From positions 1 through 6,840 of the forward strand of contig CACXGR010000146.1 in assembly GCA_902767235.1 (NCBI GenBank): DNA of 6,840 bases, read 5' to 3'. Positions 1 to 5,746 of this stretch are shown one piece after another. The position numbers and the translations under genes were made by a program. Within the stretch, counting starts at the first letter, position 1; each line of letters opens with the position of its first letter. Under the pieces are notes generated by a model, which searched no databases, was not told where the DNA came from, and worked only from the letters and a program-made list of their open reading frames with translations. Source of the DNA: an uncultured Lachnospiraceae bacterium (GTDB lineage: Bacteria; Bacillota; Clostridia; Lachnospirales; Lachnospiraceae).

Positions 1-133
1 GTCTGAGGCGGCCGGTCATCAGAGCGGCCGCCGAGTTCGAAGCGGTCCCTCTCTCGAACGACAGAAAGATCTACGTAAAACTCCTCGAATTCAATACCTT
101 CTCACCGGGTTCATCCATCCTTTGTCTTTCCAA
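1..133. other. Unassigned left edge, no supported gene
   Basis: I see no gene that can be supported here. The plus strand has one frame open from base 3 through to 392, but it runs straight across the terminator hairpin and then antisense to iorB, so it is probably not coding. The other two plus frames stop at 4-6 and 157-159. Two perfect inverted repeats are present: an 8-bp GC-only pair at 7-14 and 25-32, and a 6-bp pair GTTCGA/TCGAAC at 35-40 and 54-59. Neither is followed by a T-run on either strand, so neither reads as an intrinsic terminator. The stretch could hold the tail of a convergent gene lying further left. Confidence 0.4.
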
Positions 134-187
134 TCAAAAAGCCGCCGCACCAAGAAATGATAACTTAGTGCGACAGCCTCTTTTTCC
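134..187 (-). terminator. Bidirectional Rho-independent terminator ending the ior operon
   Basis: On the minus strand a 14-bp stem (arms at 177-164 and 154-141, three G-U wobbles in RNA) encloses a 9-nt loop (163-155). It is followed directly by TTTTTGATT (140-132). It begins 22 bases after the iorB stop codon. The plus strand also carries a T-run (TCTTTTT, 179-185) after the same stem, so the element can stop transcription from both sides. That would suit a convergent gene to the left of the window. The position and shape mark iorB as the last gene of its transcript. Confidence 0.88.
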
Positions 188-199
188 AATTCCTATTTT

Positions 200-769
200 T
201 TACTTCTCATACCCAACCAGAAACGCCTTGGTGTTGATCTCAATGGTCTTGGGCGGAACCTTCTCCTCGATGACCTTCAGCCACTCCTCGCGGCTGAAGT
301 CCATATGTCTGGCAGCCATGCCCAGAACGACATTGTTGAAGACTCTGGAGTTGCCCAGACGAAGCGCTTCCTCCATGGCGTTGATCCTGTAGACCTTGTA
401 CTCCTTCTCCAGGTTCTCAATGATGTTCTCGGGATACTTGGCTGCGCCCATGACGACACTGATGGGGTCGATGCGCCAGTCGTTGACGATGAGGACACCG
501 TCGGGTTTGAGGAAGTGCGCGTAGCGCATGGCCTCCAGTCTCTCGAAAGCGATCAGGACATCGGCCTGGCCTTCCTCGACGATGGGCTCCGCGACGTTCT
601 CGCCGTAGCGGACGAATGTGACGACGCTGCCGCCGCGCTGTGCCATGCCGTGGACTTCGGAGACTTTTACTTCATAGCCGGCATTTTCCATGACGCCGCC
701 CAGTATGCGGCTGGTGAGCAGGGTTCCCTGTCCGCCGACACCTACGATCATAATATTTTTTGTTTCCAT
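200..769 (-). CDS. iorB: Indolepyruvate ferredoxin oxidoreductase, beta subunit (IorB)
   Basis: This is the small subunit (189 aa) of the oxygen-sensitive cytoplasmic enzyme that oxidatively decarboxylates aryl pyruvates (indolepyruvate, phenylpyruvate, 4-hydroxyphenylpyruvate) to aryl-acetyl-CoA, CO2 and reduced ferredoxin. The protein consists essentially of the pyruvate-ferredoxin oxidoreductase gamma-type domain. A glycine-rich loop, GVGGQGTLLTSRILG, lies at residues 10-24, and the family signature SEVHGMAQRGGSV lies at 37-49. The length matches normal IorB (about 190 aa). The start is fixed by GGAGG at 776-780, six bases before the ATG, only 22 bases after the iorA stop, so the two subunits are co-transcribed. 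A terminator follows directly. No truncation or frameshift is seen. Substrate range (aromatic versus branched-chain or other 2-oxo acids) cannot be read from sequence alone. Confidence 0.95.
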   Translation of the reverse strand: METKNIMIVGVGGQGTLLTSRILGGVMENAGYEVKVSEVHGMAQRGGSVVTFVRYGENVAEPIVEEGQADVLIAFERLEAMRYAHFLKPDGVLIVNDWRIDPISVVMGAAKYPENIIENLEKEYKVYRINAMEEALRLGNSRVFNNVVLGMAARHMDFSREEWLKVIEEKVPPKTIEINTKAFLVGYEK

Positions 770-791
770 CGTATACCTCCTACACCGTCTC

Positions 792-2546
792 TTACGCTTT
801 GACCTGCTTCAGAGCGCCGAATTTGCAAAGGCTCATGCAGAGGCCGCATCCGTTGCACATCGTCTTGTCGATCGAGATCGAGCCGTCCTCGTTCCTTGTC
901 AGAGCCGGGCAGCCGGGACGCAGGCAGGCTCCGCAGTGCACGCATTTCTCCGGAAGGGGCTCCACCTTGTAGGGGTGCTTCTGATCCTTGAGGAGGGCGC
1001 AGGGCGCCTTGGAGATGATCACGGAGAGTTCCTCCCTGTTGACCTCTTCCTTGATGACTCTGGTCATCTCGTCGAGATCATAGGGGTTCACTTCCTGAAC
1101 ATTCTTGATCCCGATGCCCTTTATCAGTTTGACAAAATCAACAGCCGGTACGATCTCGCCGGACAGGGTCTTGCCCGTTGCGGGGTGATCCTGATGGCCG
1201 GTCATGCCCGTAGTGCGGTTGTCAAGGATGATGACCGTGCCGTGGGACTGGTTGTAGAACATATTGATCAGGGAGTTGATACCCGTGTGCATGAAGGTGG
1301 AATCCCCGATGACGGCCACCCAGTTCTTGATGTAGTCGTGGCCCTTGGCTTTCTCCATGCCGTGCAGGGAGGAGATACTCGATCCCATGCAGACTGTCGT
1401 GTCGACGACAGAGAGCGGTGCCAGCGCGCCGAGCGTGTAGCATCCGATATCGCCAGCCGCGTGGATCTTGAGCCTGCTGAGCGCAAAGTATGTGGCGCGG
1501 TGCGGGCATCCGGGACAGAGAATGGGCGGTCTGGGCGGGATCTGCGGCTCCGCTTTGATGCCGAGGTCCATGCCGAGAACTTTTTCTCTGATCATGTTGG
1601 CGCTGTACTCGCCCTGGATCGTGAATCTCTCCTTGCCGATGCAGGAAATTCCCCAGGACCTGACCTGCTCTTCCACTACCGGCTCGAGTTCTTCGAAAAT
1701 ATAGAGCTCGTCTACCTTGGACGCGAAGTCCTCGATGAGCTTTCTGGGAAGCGGGTGGCACATGCCGAGTTTGAGGATCGAGGCCTTCGGGCACACTTCT
1801 TTGACATACTGATATGCGATGCCTTCCGTGATGAAGCCGATCTTTTTGCCGTTCAGGGTCATGTCGCCCATCTCCACCTTATTGAAGGGGGCAGTATTGG
1901 CATATTCCGCAAGATCCTTCATGCGCTGCTCAACGACCAGATGGCGCTTCTTGGCCATGCCGGGCATCATGACATTTTTCTGGATATTTCTCTCGTAGGG
2001 CTTGTCGTCGATCTCCTCGCGGTCGCACAGCTCCACTTCGCACTGGGAGTGCGCCAGGCGGGTCGTCGTCCTTACGATGACAGGCGTGTCAAACTTCTCG
2101 CTGATCTCATAGGCGTACTTGATGTAGTCCTTGGCCTCCTGGGAGTCCGCGGGCTCCATGCAGGGGATCGCCGCCGCGCGGCACACCATTCTGGTGTCCT
2201 GCTCGTTCTGGGAGCTGTAAAGGCCGGGATCATCCGCCACAACCGCCACCAGGCCGCCGTTGCAGCCGATGTAGGAGAAGGAATACAGCGGATCCGCCGC
2301 CACGTTCAGTCCGACCATCTTCATGGTGCAGAAAGATCTGACGCCGCTGATGGAAGCGCCGATCGCCACTTCCGCGGCCACCTTCTCATTGGGTGCCCAC
2401 TCCGCGTAAACACCGGGATATTTTACCAGTTCCTCGCTGATCTCCGTGCTGGGCGTGCCGGGATATGCGGAAGAGACCTTGCAGCCGGCCTCCCACACGC
2501 CTCTGGCAATCGCCGCATTGCCGAGCATCATTTTCTTCTCGCTCAT
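792..2546 (-). CDS. iorA: Indolepyruvate ferredoxin oxidoreductase, alpha subunit (IorA)
   Basis: This is the catalytic, thiamine-diphosphate- and iron-sulfur-containing subunit (584 aa). It partners IorB in converting aryl 2-oxo acids plus CoA and ferredoxin to aryl-acetyl-CoA and CO2. Domains in order: an N-terminal pyrimidine-binding domain with AYPGTPSTEI (27-36) and PNEK containing a conserved Glu (52-55); a central domain II region (about 230-330); a TPP pyrophosphate-binding domain with CPGCPHR (344-350), GDIGCY (365-370), GDS (414-416) and LDN (441-443); and a C-terminal 2x[4Fe-4S] ferredoxin domain. That last domain has Cys 535, 538, 541, 546 (CxxCxxCxxxxCP) and Cys 564, 567, 570, 574 (CxxCxxCxxxC). 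All expected cofactor ligands are present, so the enzyme appears intact. I chose the ATG at 2546, because GGAGGT (2551-2556) sits just before it and the upstream ATG at 2558 overlaps that ribosome site. It starts 15 bases after the nucleotidyltransferase stop, inside the same operon. Confidence 0.96.
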   Translation of the reverse strand: MSEKKMMLGNAAIARGVWEAGCKVSSAYPGTPSTEISEELVKYPGVYAEWAPNEKVAAEVAIGASISGVRSFCTMKMVGLNVAADPLYSFSYIGCNGGLVAVVADDPGLYSSQNEQDTRMVCRAAAIPCMEPADSQEAKDYIKYAYEISEKFDTPVIVRTTTRLAHSQCEVELCDREEIDDKPYERNIQKNVMMPGMAKKRHLVVEQRMKDLAEYANTAPFNKVEMGDMTLNGKKIGFITEGIAYQYVKEVCPKASILKLGMCHPLPRKLIEDFASKVDELYIFEELEPVVEEQVRSWGISCIGKERFTIQGEYSANMIREKVLGMDLGIKAEPQIPPRPPILCPGCPHRATYFALSRLKIHAAGDIGCYTLGALAPLSVVDTTVCMGSSISSLHGMEKAKGHDYIKNWVAVIGDSTFMHTGINSLINMFYNQSHGTVIILDNRTTGMTGHQDHPATGKTLSGEIVPAVDFVKLIKGIGIKNVQEVNPYDLDEMTRVIKEEVNREELSVIISKAPCALLKDQKHPYKVEPLPEKCVHCGACLRPGCPALTRNEDGSISIDKTMCNGCGLCMSLCKFGALKQVKA

Positions 2547-2550
2547 GTTT

Positions 2551-2556
2551 ACCTCC
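2551..2556 (-). promoter_or_regulatory. Ribosome binding site deciding the iorA start
   Basis: GGAGGT on the minus strand lies four bases before the ATG at 2546. The alternative in-frame ATG at 2558-2556 overlaps the first base of this site and has no comparable site of its own, which removes four residues from the longest open frame. Confidence 0.8.
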
Positions 2557-2561
2557 ATTTA

Positions 2562-3299
2562 TCATTCGCCGAATCTGGCTCTCGCTCTCGCCAGGTCGTC
2601 AGCGTCATCTACTTCACACCACATATCCTCCGGGACCTCCACGATCCTGAAGTCGCACTCGCGGTAGTACATGAGGCTTCCGAGAACCTTCTCATAGTAG
2701 CTGTTCTCGCCCATGCAGGCTACGTACCAGCGCACCAGCGGCATATATTTGTTCTTCACGAAGTCTTTCGTGAACTTATACATATTGACCGTCTTGCGGG
2801 TCGGCGCATAGTCAAAGTCTTCACTCTGCCACTTGCCCAGAATGAGCTCCAGGGCCTTGTCGCCGTCGACGCGGATCACGGAGCCGTCCATGGTCGCGGG
2901 ATTAAAGGGACTCACCAGGATGGAGCACTCGCCCTCGCCCGCCAGGAGTTTCTCGATCATCTCCTTGTGATAGTAGATATCACATTCCAGCATGATCATG
3001 TCGTCATCGCAGAAATCCGCCGCTTTATAGAGCGATACCACGTTGTTGGTCTCGAGATACCTCGGGTTTTCAAAATATCGAACCGGCACGCCGTTCCACT
3101 CATCCCCGATGTTCTCCCTGATGTAGTCGGCCATATGACCCACTACGATACCGATCTCCGAAATGCCGCATGCCGTCACATTGTTGAGGGCGTTACACAG
3201 AAGCGGCGTCCCGTTGACCTTCACGATCGATTTGGGGATCGTATTGGTGATCGGCTGAAGTCTTTTGCCGAATCCCGCCGCAAGTATTAATGCCTTCAT
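2562..3299 (-). CDS. LicC/PntC-like nucleotidyltransferase (phosphocholine cytidylyltransferase family)
   Basis: This is a 245-aa cytoplasmic NTP-transferase of the GT-A-like fold. The nucleotide-binding signature LILAAGFGKRLQPIT is at residues 4-18, followed by the conserved PKS (22-24) and KVNG. NPRYLETNN (78-86) matches the NP-x-Y-xx-TNN pattern that I associate with LicC-type cytidylyltransferases. ECD at 105-107 supplies the usual metal Asp (D107), and WCEVDDADDL (227-236) is the C-terminal acidic motif with the second metal Asp. Relatives activate phosphocholine, 2-aminoethylphosphonate or sugar phosphates with CTP or UTP/TTP for surface polymers; the actual substrate here is unknown. 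The start at 3299 is set by AAGGAGG at 3308-3314, eight bases upstream; a longer frame to 3323 would include the ribosome site. It is the first gene of the operon with iorA and iorB, an unexpected partnership. No kinase, aminotransferase or transferase that would complete a surface-decoration pathway is present in the window. Confidence 0.85.
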   Translation of the reverse strand: MKALILAAGFGKRLQPITNTIPKSIVKVNGTPLLCNALNNVTACGISEIGIVVGHMADYIRENIGDEWNGVPVRYFENPRYLETNNVVSLYKAADFCDDDMIMLECDIYYHKEMIEKLLAGEGECSILVSPFNPATMDGSVIRVDGDKALELILGKWQSEDFDYAPTRKTVNMYKFTKDFVKNKYMPLVRWYVACMGENSYYEKVLGSLMYYRECDFRIVEVPEDMWCEVDDADDLARARARFGE

Positions 3300-3307
3300 A
3301 TCGTTAA

Positions 3308-3314
3308 CCTCCTT
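3308..3314 (-). promoter_or_regulatory. Ribosome binding site deciding the nucleotidyltransferase start
   Basis: A full AAGGAGG on the minus strand lies eight bases before the ATG at 3299. It excludes the in-frame ATG at 3323 and makes the protein begin directly with the family's usual MKALILAAG. Confidence 0.85.
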
Positions 3315-3340
3315 GGATATCACAGTATAGAGTTCCCACT

Positions 3341-3349
3341 ATTTTACCA
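3341..3349 (-). promoter_or_regulatory. Candidate extended -10 promoter of the nucleotidyltransferase-iorA-iorB operon
   Basis: The minus strand reads TGGTAAAAT: a TGn extension followed by TAAAAT (3346-3341), five of six matches to TATAAT. The -35 position 17 bp upstream (3369-3364, TGGTGA) is poor, which is common for extended -10 promoters. Transcription would begin near 3334, giving a leader of about 35 nt with the ribosome site in place. It is the best promoter-like sequence between the hairpin at 3412-3449 and the gene start, but this is an inference from sequence only. Confidence 0.5.
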
Positions 3350-3411
3350 TATTTGGAGGCGCTTCACCACGGCATTCTTGCGCAAAGGCCATGTCCGTCC
3401 CTGCGTTCAAA

Positions 3412-3449
3412 TGCCTCCCGCTGAGCCGGAGCCGGCTTCGCGGGAGGCA
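3412..3449 (-). terminator. Long GC-rich hairpin after ilvE, probable terminator
   Basis: A perfect 10-bp inverted repeat, TGCCTCCCGC (3412-3421) with GCGGGAGGCA (3440-3449), encloses a second stem, AGCCG (3424-3428) with CGGCT (3433-3437). This makes one long two-part hairpin, 39 bases downstream of the ilvE stop. On the minus strand it is followed by only TTTG, and there is no T-run on the plus strand. As an intrinsic terminator it has a strong stem but a weak tail. It may instead be an RNA-stabilising 3' end or part of a repeated intergenic element. Confidence 0.5.
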
Positions 3450-3488
3450 CACTTAAAATCAGTTGATCTATTTTCGAATCTGTCGCGA

Positions 3489-4523
3489 TCAGTCGATCCT
3501 TACGATCCAGCCCTCAGGTGCTTCGATCCTGCCCATCTGGATGCCTGTCAGCGTGTCATACAGGCTCTGCATGACAGGCCCCATCTTCTCCATGCCGCTG
3601 TCAAATTCGATCTCCTTGCCGTGGTCGTTGATCTTTCCGATCGGGGAGATGACGGCTGCTGTGCCGCACAGGCCGCACTCCTTGAATTCGCCGCTCTCGA
3701 CCTCAGAGAGAAGGACCTCCCTCTCCACGACCTTCATGCCGAGGTAGTTCTCAGCCACATAGTGGATGGACCGCCTTGTGATGGAAGGCAGGATGCTGTC
3801 GGATGTGGGGATGACCAGCTGGTTGTCCCGGTCCACCAGAAGGATGTTGGCACCGCCGGTCTCCTCCAGTTTGGTCCTTGTGGCGGGATCGAGATAGATA
3901 TTCTCTGCAAAGCCTTCCTTGTGCGCATCCACGATCGCATGCAGGCTCATCGCATAGTTGAGGCCGGCTTTGATGTGGCCGGTCCCTCTGGGAGCTGCGC
4001 GGTCAAAGTCACTGATGCGGACAACGATGGGCTTTGCGCCGCCCTTGAAGTAAGGGCCCACAGGCGTGACAAAAATACGGAACATATAGTCGTCAGCGGG
4101 CTTGACGCCGATGACGGGGCTGATGCCGAACATGTAAGGGCGGATGTAAAGTGTAGCGCCCGTGCCGTACGGAGGCACCCACGCCTCGTTGGCCTTTACT
4201 GTCGCTTTGACGGCCTCAATAAATCTGTCCACAGGGAAGGGGGGCATCTCCAGGCGGAGTGCCGAGTCATACATTCTCTGTGCGTTGAGGTCGGGGCGGA
4301 AACATACGATGTGTCCGTCCTGTGTCTCATAAGCCTTCAGTCCCTCGAAGACTGACTGGGAGTACTGAAGAACGCCGGCATCTTCGCTCATGACGATCTT
4401 GTCGTCCGAGATCAGAGCTCCGTCATCCCACTTTCCGTCCTTATACATGGACACATATCTCTTGTCTGTCACATGATAGCTGAATCCGAGGTTACCCCAA
4501 TCAATGTCTTTCTTTGCAACCAT
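3489..4523 (-). CDS. ilvE: Branched-chain amino acid aminotransferase (IlvE/BCAT, fold type IV)
   Basis: This is a PLP enzyme of 344 aa that reversibly transfers the amino group between Leu, Ile or Val and 2-oxoglutarate. Members of the family can also accept aromatic residues. Visible marks: YSQSVFEGLKAY (54-65), RPDLNAQRM (76-84), RPYMFG (128-133), the Schiff-base lysine K185 in GHIKAGLNYA, LEETGGANI (219-227), and GTAAVISPIG (287-296). The length and motif order fit the long (about 340-360 aa) BCAT subgroup, and nothing is missing. A CxxC pair (C283-GL-C286) precedes the phosphate-side loop. The start is supported by GGAGGA at 4531-4536, seven bases before the ATG. It has its own promoter and a hairpin after it, so it is probably monocistronic. 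It lies directly upstream of the ior operon, whose enzyme uses the 2-oxo acids that such aminotransferases make. Confidence 0.95.
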   Translation of the reverse strand: MVAKKDIDWGNLGFSYHVTDKRYVSMYKDGKWDDGALISDDKIVMSEDAGVLQYSQSVFEGLKAYETQDGHIVCFRPDLNAQRMYDSALRLEMPPFPVDRFIEAVKATVKANEAWVPPYGTGATLYIRPYMFGISPVIGVKPADDYMFRIFVTPVGPYFKGGAKPIVVRISDFDRAAPRGTGHIKAGLNYAMSLHAIVDAHKEGFAENIYLDPATRTKLEETGGANILLVDRDNQLVIPTSDSILPSITRRSIHYVAENYLGMKVVEREVLLSEVESGEFKECGLCGTAAVISPIGKINDHGKEIEFDSGMEKMGPVMQSLYDTLTGIQMGRIEAPEGWIVRID

Positions 4524-4543
4524 TCCTGTTTCCTCCTGACAAC

Positions 4544-4561
4544 TTATATGATTTTATATAA
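4544..4561 (-). promoter_or_regulatory. AT-only inverted repeat in the ilvE leader
   Basis: On the minus strand TTATAT (4561-4556) and ATATAA (4549-4544) form a perfect 6-bp dyad around a 6-base centre. It lies downstream of the proposed start of transcription and five bases before the ribosome binding site region (4538-4531). It could be an operator or a weak RNA stem; being purely A/T it could also arise by chance in an AT-rich leader. Confidence 0.25.
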
Positions 4562-4593
4562 TTCATCACTTTAATGTGGTGCATTCCCGAACA

Positions 4594-4622
4594 ATTATAG
4601 TACGCCGGTTATGATTTTTCCA
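4594..4622 (-). promoter_or_regulatory. Candidate sigma-A promoter of ilvE
   Basis: The minus strand has a perfect -10 hexamer TATAAT (4599-4594), a 17-bp spacer, and TGGAAA (4622-4617) at the -35 position, four of six matches to TTGACA. Transcription would start near 4587 and give a leader of about 64 nt. I see no T-box or other recognisable riboswitch in that leader. Confidence 0.6.
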
Positions 4623-4669
4623 GTGCAATTATGAAATTTTCTTAATAGCTATGTTGAATTATTTTCACA

Positions 4670-5524
4670 TTACGGATCAAGCAGTGCACATAGTCCCACC
4701 AATCCGGGTCCCGTGTTGATCGCCAGCGTCGCATTGATCTGTTTGACAAACAGGATCTCCTTGCTCGTCAGCTGCGTCTCCACAAGCTCGAGCATTCTTC
4801 CGGCCTCCTCGTTTGCGTCGCCGTGTCCGATGATGATCCAGCAGTGGTGTCCCTTGCAGAACTGCATCATCTCGTTTAAGAGCTTCTTCTTGCCCTGCTT
4901 GGCTCCGCGGATCAGGCCGACCGTATAATAGATGCCCTCCTCGTTGCAGGAGATGATGGGCTTTAAGTTGAGCACCTCTCCCACGACGGAAGTGACCTTG
5001 CCGATGCGGCCTCCCTTTTTGAGGTACTTGAGCGTATCCATGTAGAACATGACTTTGGAGTCGTAGATCTTGTTCTTGAGTCCGGCGATCACTTCCTCAA
5101 AGGTCCAGCCGTTCTCAAGCTTTACGGCTGCCCAGATCGCCCATATGCCGGATGCCACGGAGATATTCTTCGTATCAAATACGTAGATCTCCATCTCGTC
5201 CTGCTGCTCTGCCGCAAGCCGGATCGTATTGAATGTGCCGCTCAGGCCGCTGGAGATCGTCACGGCGATGATCTTCTCATAGCCCTCCGCGCGGATCCTG
5301 TCGAACATATCCTGGACCTCTGCCAGTGAAGGCGTTGAGGTACTCGGATACTCATCCGGAAACCGGCGGTATACCATCATCGGATCGATGTTCACGCCGT
5401 CGTCATAGTCCTTCTCCGGGTACATGACGCGGAGAGGCAGCATGAAAATATTATACTTTTCCCTGAAATTCTGCGGGACGTCACAGCCCGAGTCCGTAAG
5501 AACAGCGATCTTATACTTATTCAT
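4670..5524 (-). CDS. DegV family fatty-acid-binding protein (FakB-like)
   Basis: This 284-aa cytoplasmic protein has the full DegV architecture. The N-terminal lobe contains TDSGCDVP (10-17), STSTPS (61-66) and ISSGLSGTFNT (90-100). The C-terminal lobe contains YLKKGGRIGKV (167-177), LNLKPI (185-190) and NTGPGLVG (270-277). DegV/FakB proteins bind a fatty acid in a deep pocket and, where studied, present it to the kinase FakA to make acyl-phosphate for phospholipid synthesis. FakA is not in this window. The position just before TGPG is often His in the family (H-x-GPG) but is Asn270 here. I chose the ATG at 5524 because the proposed promoter starts transcription near 5571, downstream of the next upstream in-frame ATG (5596), and because a G-rich ribosome site precedes 5524. 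No convincing terminator follows; 146 bases separate it from ilvE. Confidence 0.93.
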   Translation of the reverse strand: MNKYKIAVLTDSGCDVPQNFREKYNIFMLPLRVMYPEKDYDDGVNIDPMMVYRRFPDEYPSTSTPSLAEVQDMFDRIRAEGYEKIIAVTISSGLSGTFNTIRLAAEQQDEMEIYVFDTKNISVASGIWAIWAAVKLENGWTFEEVIAGLKNKIYDSKVMFYMDTLKYLKKGGRIGKVTSVVGEVLNLKPIISCNEEGIYYTVGLIRGAKQGKKKLLNEMMQFCKGHHCWIIIGHGDANEEAGRMLELVETQLTSKEILFVKQINATLAINTGPGLVGLCALLDP

Positions 5525-5528
5525 AACG

Positions 5529-5538
5529 CTCCCCCCTT
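5529..5538 (-). promoter_or_regulatory. G-rich ribosome binding site of degV
   Basis: The minus strand reads AAGGGGGGAG, ending four bases before the 'GTT' that leads into the ATG at 5524. The run of six G is unusual compared with the plain GGAGG sites of the other genes. It allows several pairing registers with the 16S 3' end, and supports 5524 rather than 5596 as the start. Confidence 0.65.
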
Positions 5539-5577
5539 CAGCGTCTGCTTGTTTCTGCGTTTCCCAATCTACGATAA

Positions 5578-5606
5578 AGGATAATCTTTTTATCATTAGC
5601 CGTCAA
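5578..5606 (-). promoter_or_regulatory. Sigma-A promoter of degV
   Basis: The minus strand has TTGACG (5606-5601), exactly 17 bp, then TATCCT (5583-5578). These match the consensus at five and four of six positions. Transcription would begin near 5571, leaving a leader of about 46 nt before the ATG at 5524. This also shows that the longer open frame starting at 5596 would begin upstream of the transcript. Confidence 0.7.
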
Positions 5607-5643
5607 GAATTCCTCTTTTTCTCCCATTCTTGCTGATTTCTAT

Positions 5644-5649
5644 TATAAT
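5644..5649 (+). promoter_or_regulatory. Possible -10 element for the rRNA methyltransferase gene
   Basis: A perfect TATAAT lies on the plus strand 98 bases before the ATG at 5747. No recognisable -35 hexamer occurs 16-18 bp upstream (5620-5627 reads TCTCCCAT), so it is only a weak candidate. A perfect TTGACA at 5716-5721 has no -10 at the right distance (TATAAG follows after only nine bases) and is not a usable promoter by itself. Confidence 0.3.
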
Positions 5650-5746
5650 CATGGATAAGAACGGCACGGCATCCGGCCTGCCATCAGAAAGTAAACCCGC
5701 CGCCACCGACACGCCTTGACAAGGATCATATATAAGAAAGGGAATC

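Noticed and set aside
305..802. Open frame of 165 codons on the plus strand
   Set aside because: Antisense to iorB and to the iorB-iorA junction, with no ribosome site and no known domain.
690..3290. Open frame of 866 codons on the plus strand
   Set aside because: It is antisense to both iorA and the nucleotidyltransferase, which have complete family motifs, and it spans their operon junction. It has no ribosome site and a composition rich in His, Arg, Asp and Val that mirrors the codons of the true genes.
3543..3579. 8-bp inverted repeat GCCTGTCA/TGACAGGC near the 3' end of ilvE
   Set aside because: It lies fully within conserved coding sequence and has no T-run after it, so it is best explained as codon coincidence.
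3378..4355. Open frame of 325 codons on the plus strand
   Set aside because: It lies antisense to ilvE and begins inside the structured spacer, with no recognisable domain and no ribosome site; it is a by-product of GC-biased codons.
5651..5719. 22-codon open frame upstream of rlmI as a leader peptide
   Set aside because: There is no ribosome binding site, and the -10 hexamer ends one base before its ATG, so the predicted transcript would start inside it.
5716..5736. TTGACA followed by TATAAG as a promoter for rlmI
   Set aside because: The spacing is only nine bases, far from the 16-18 needed, and no -10 lies at the correct distance before the ATG.
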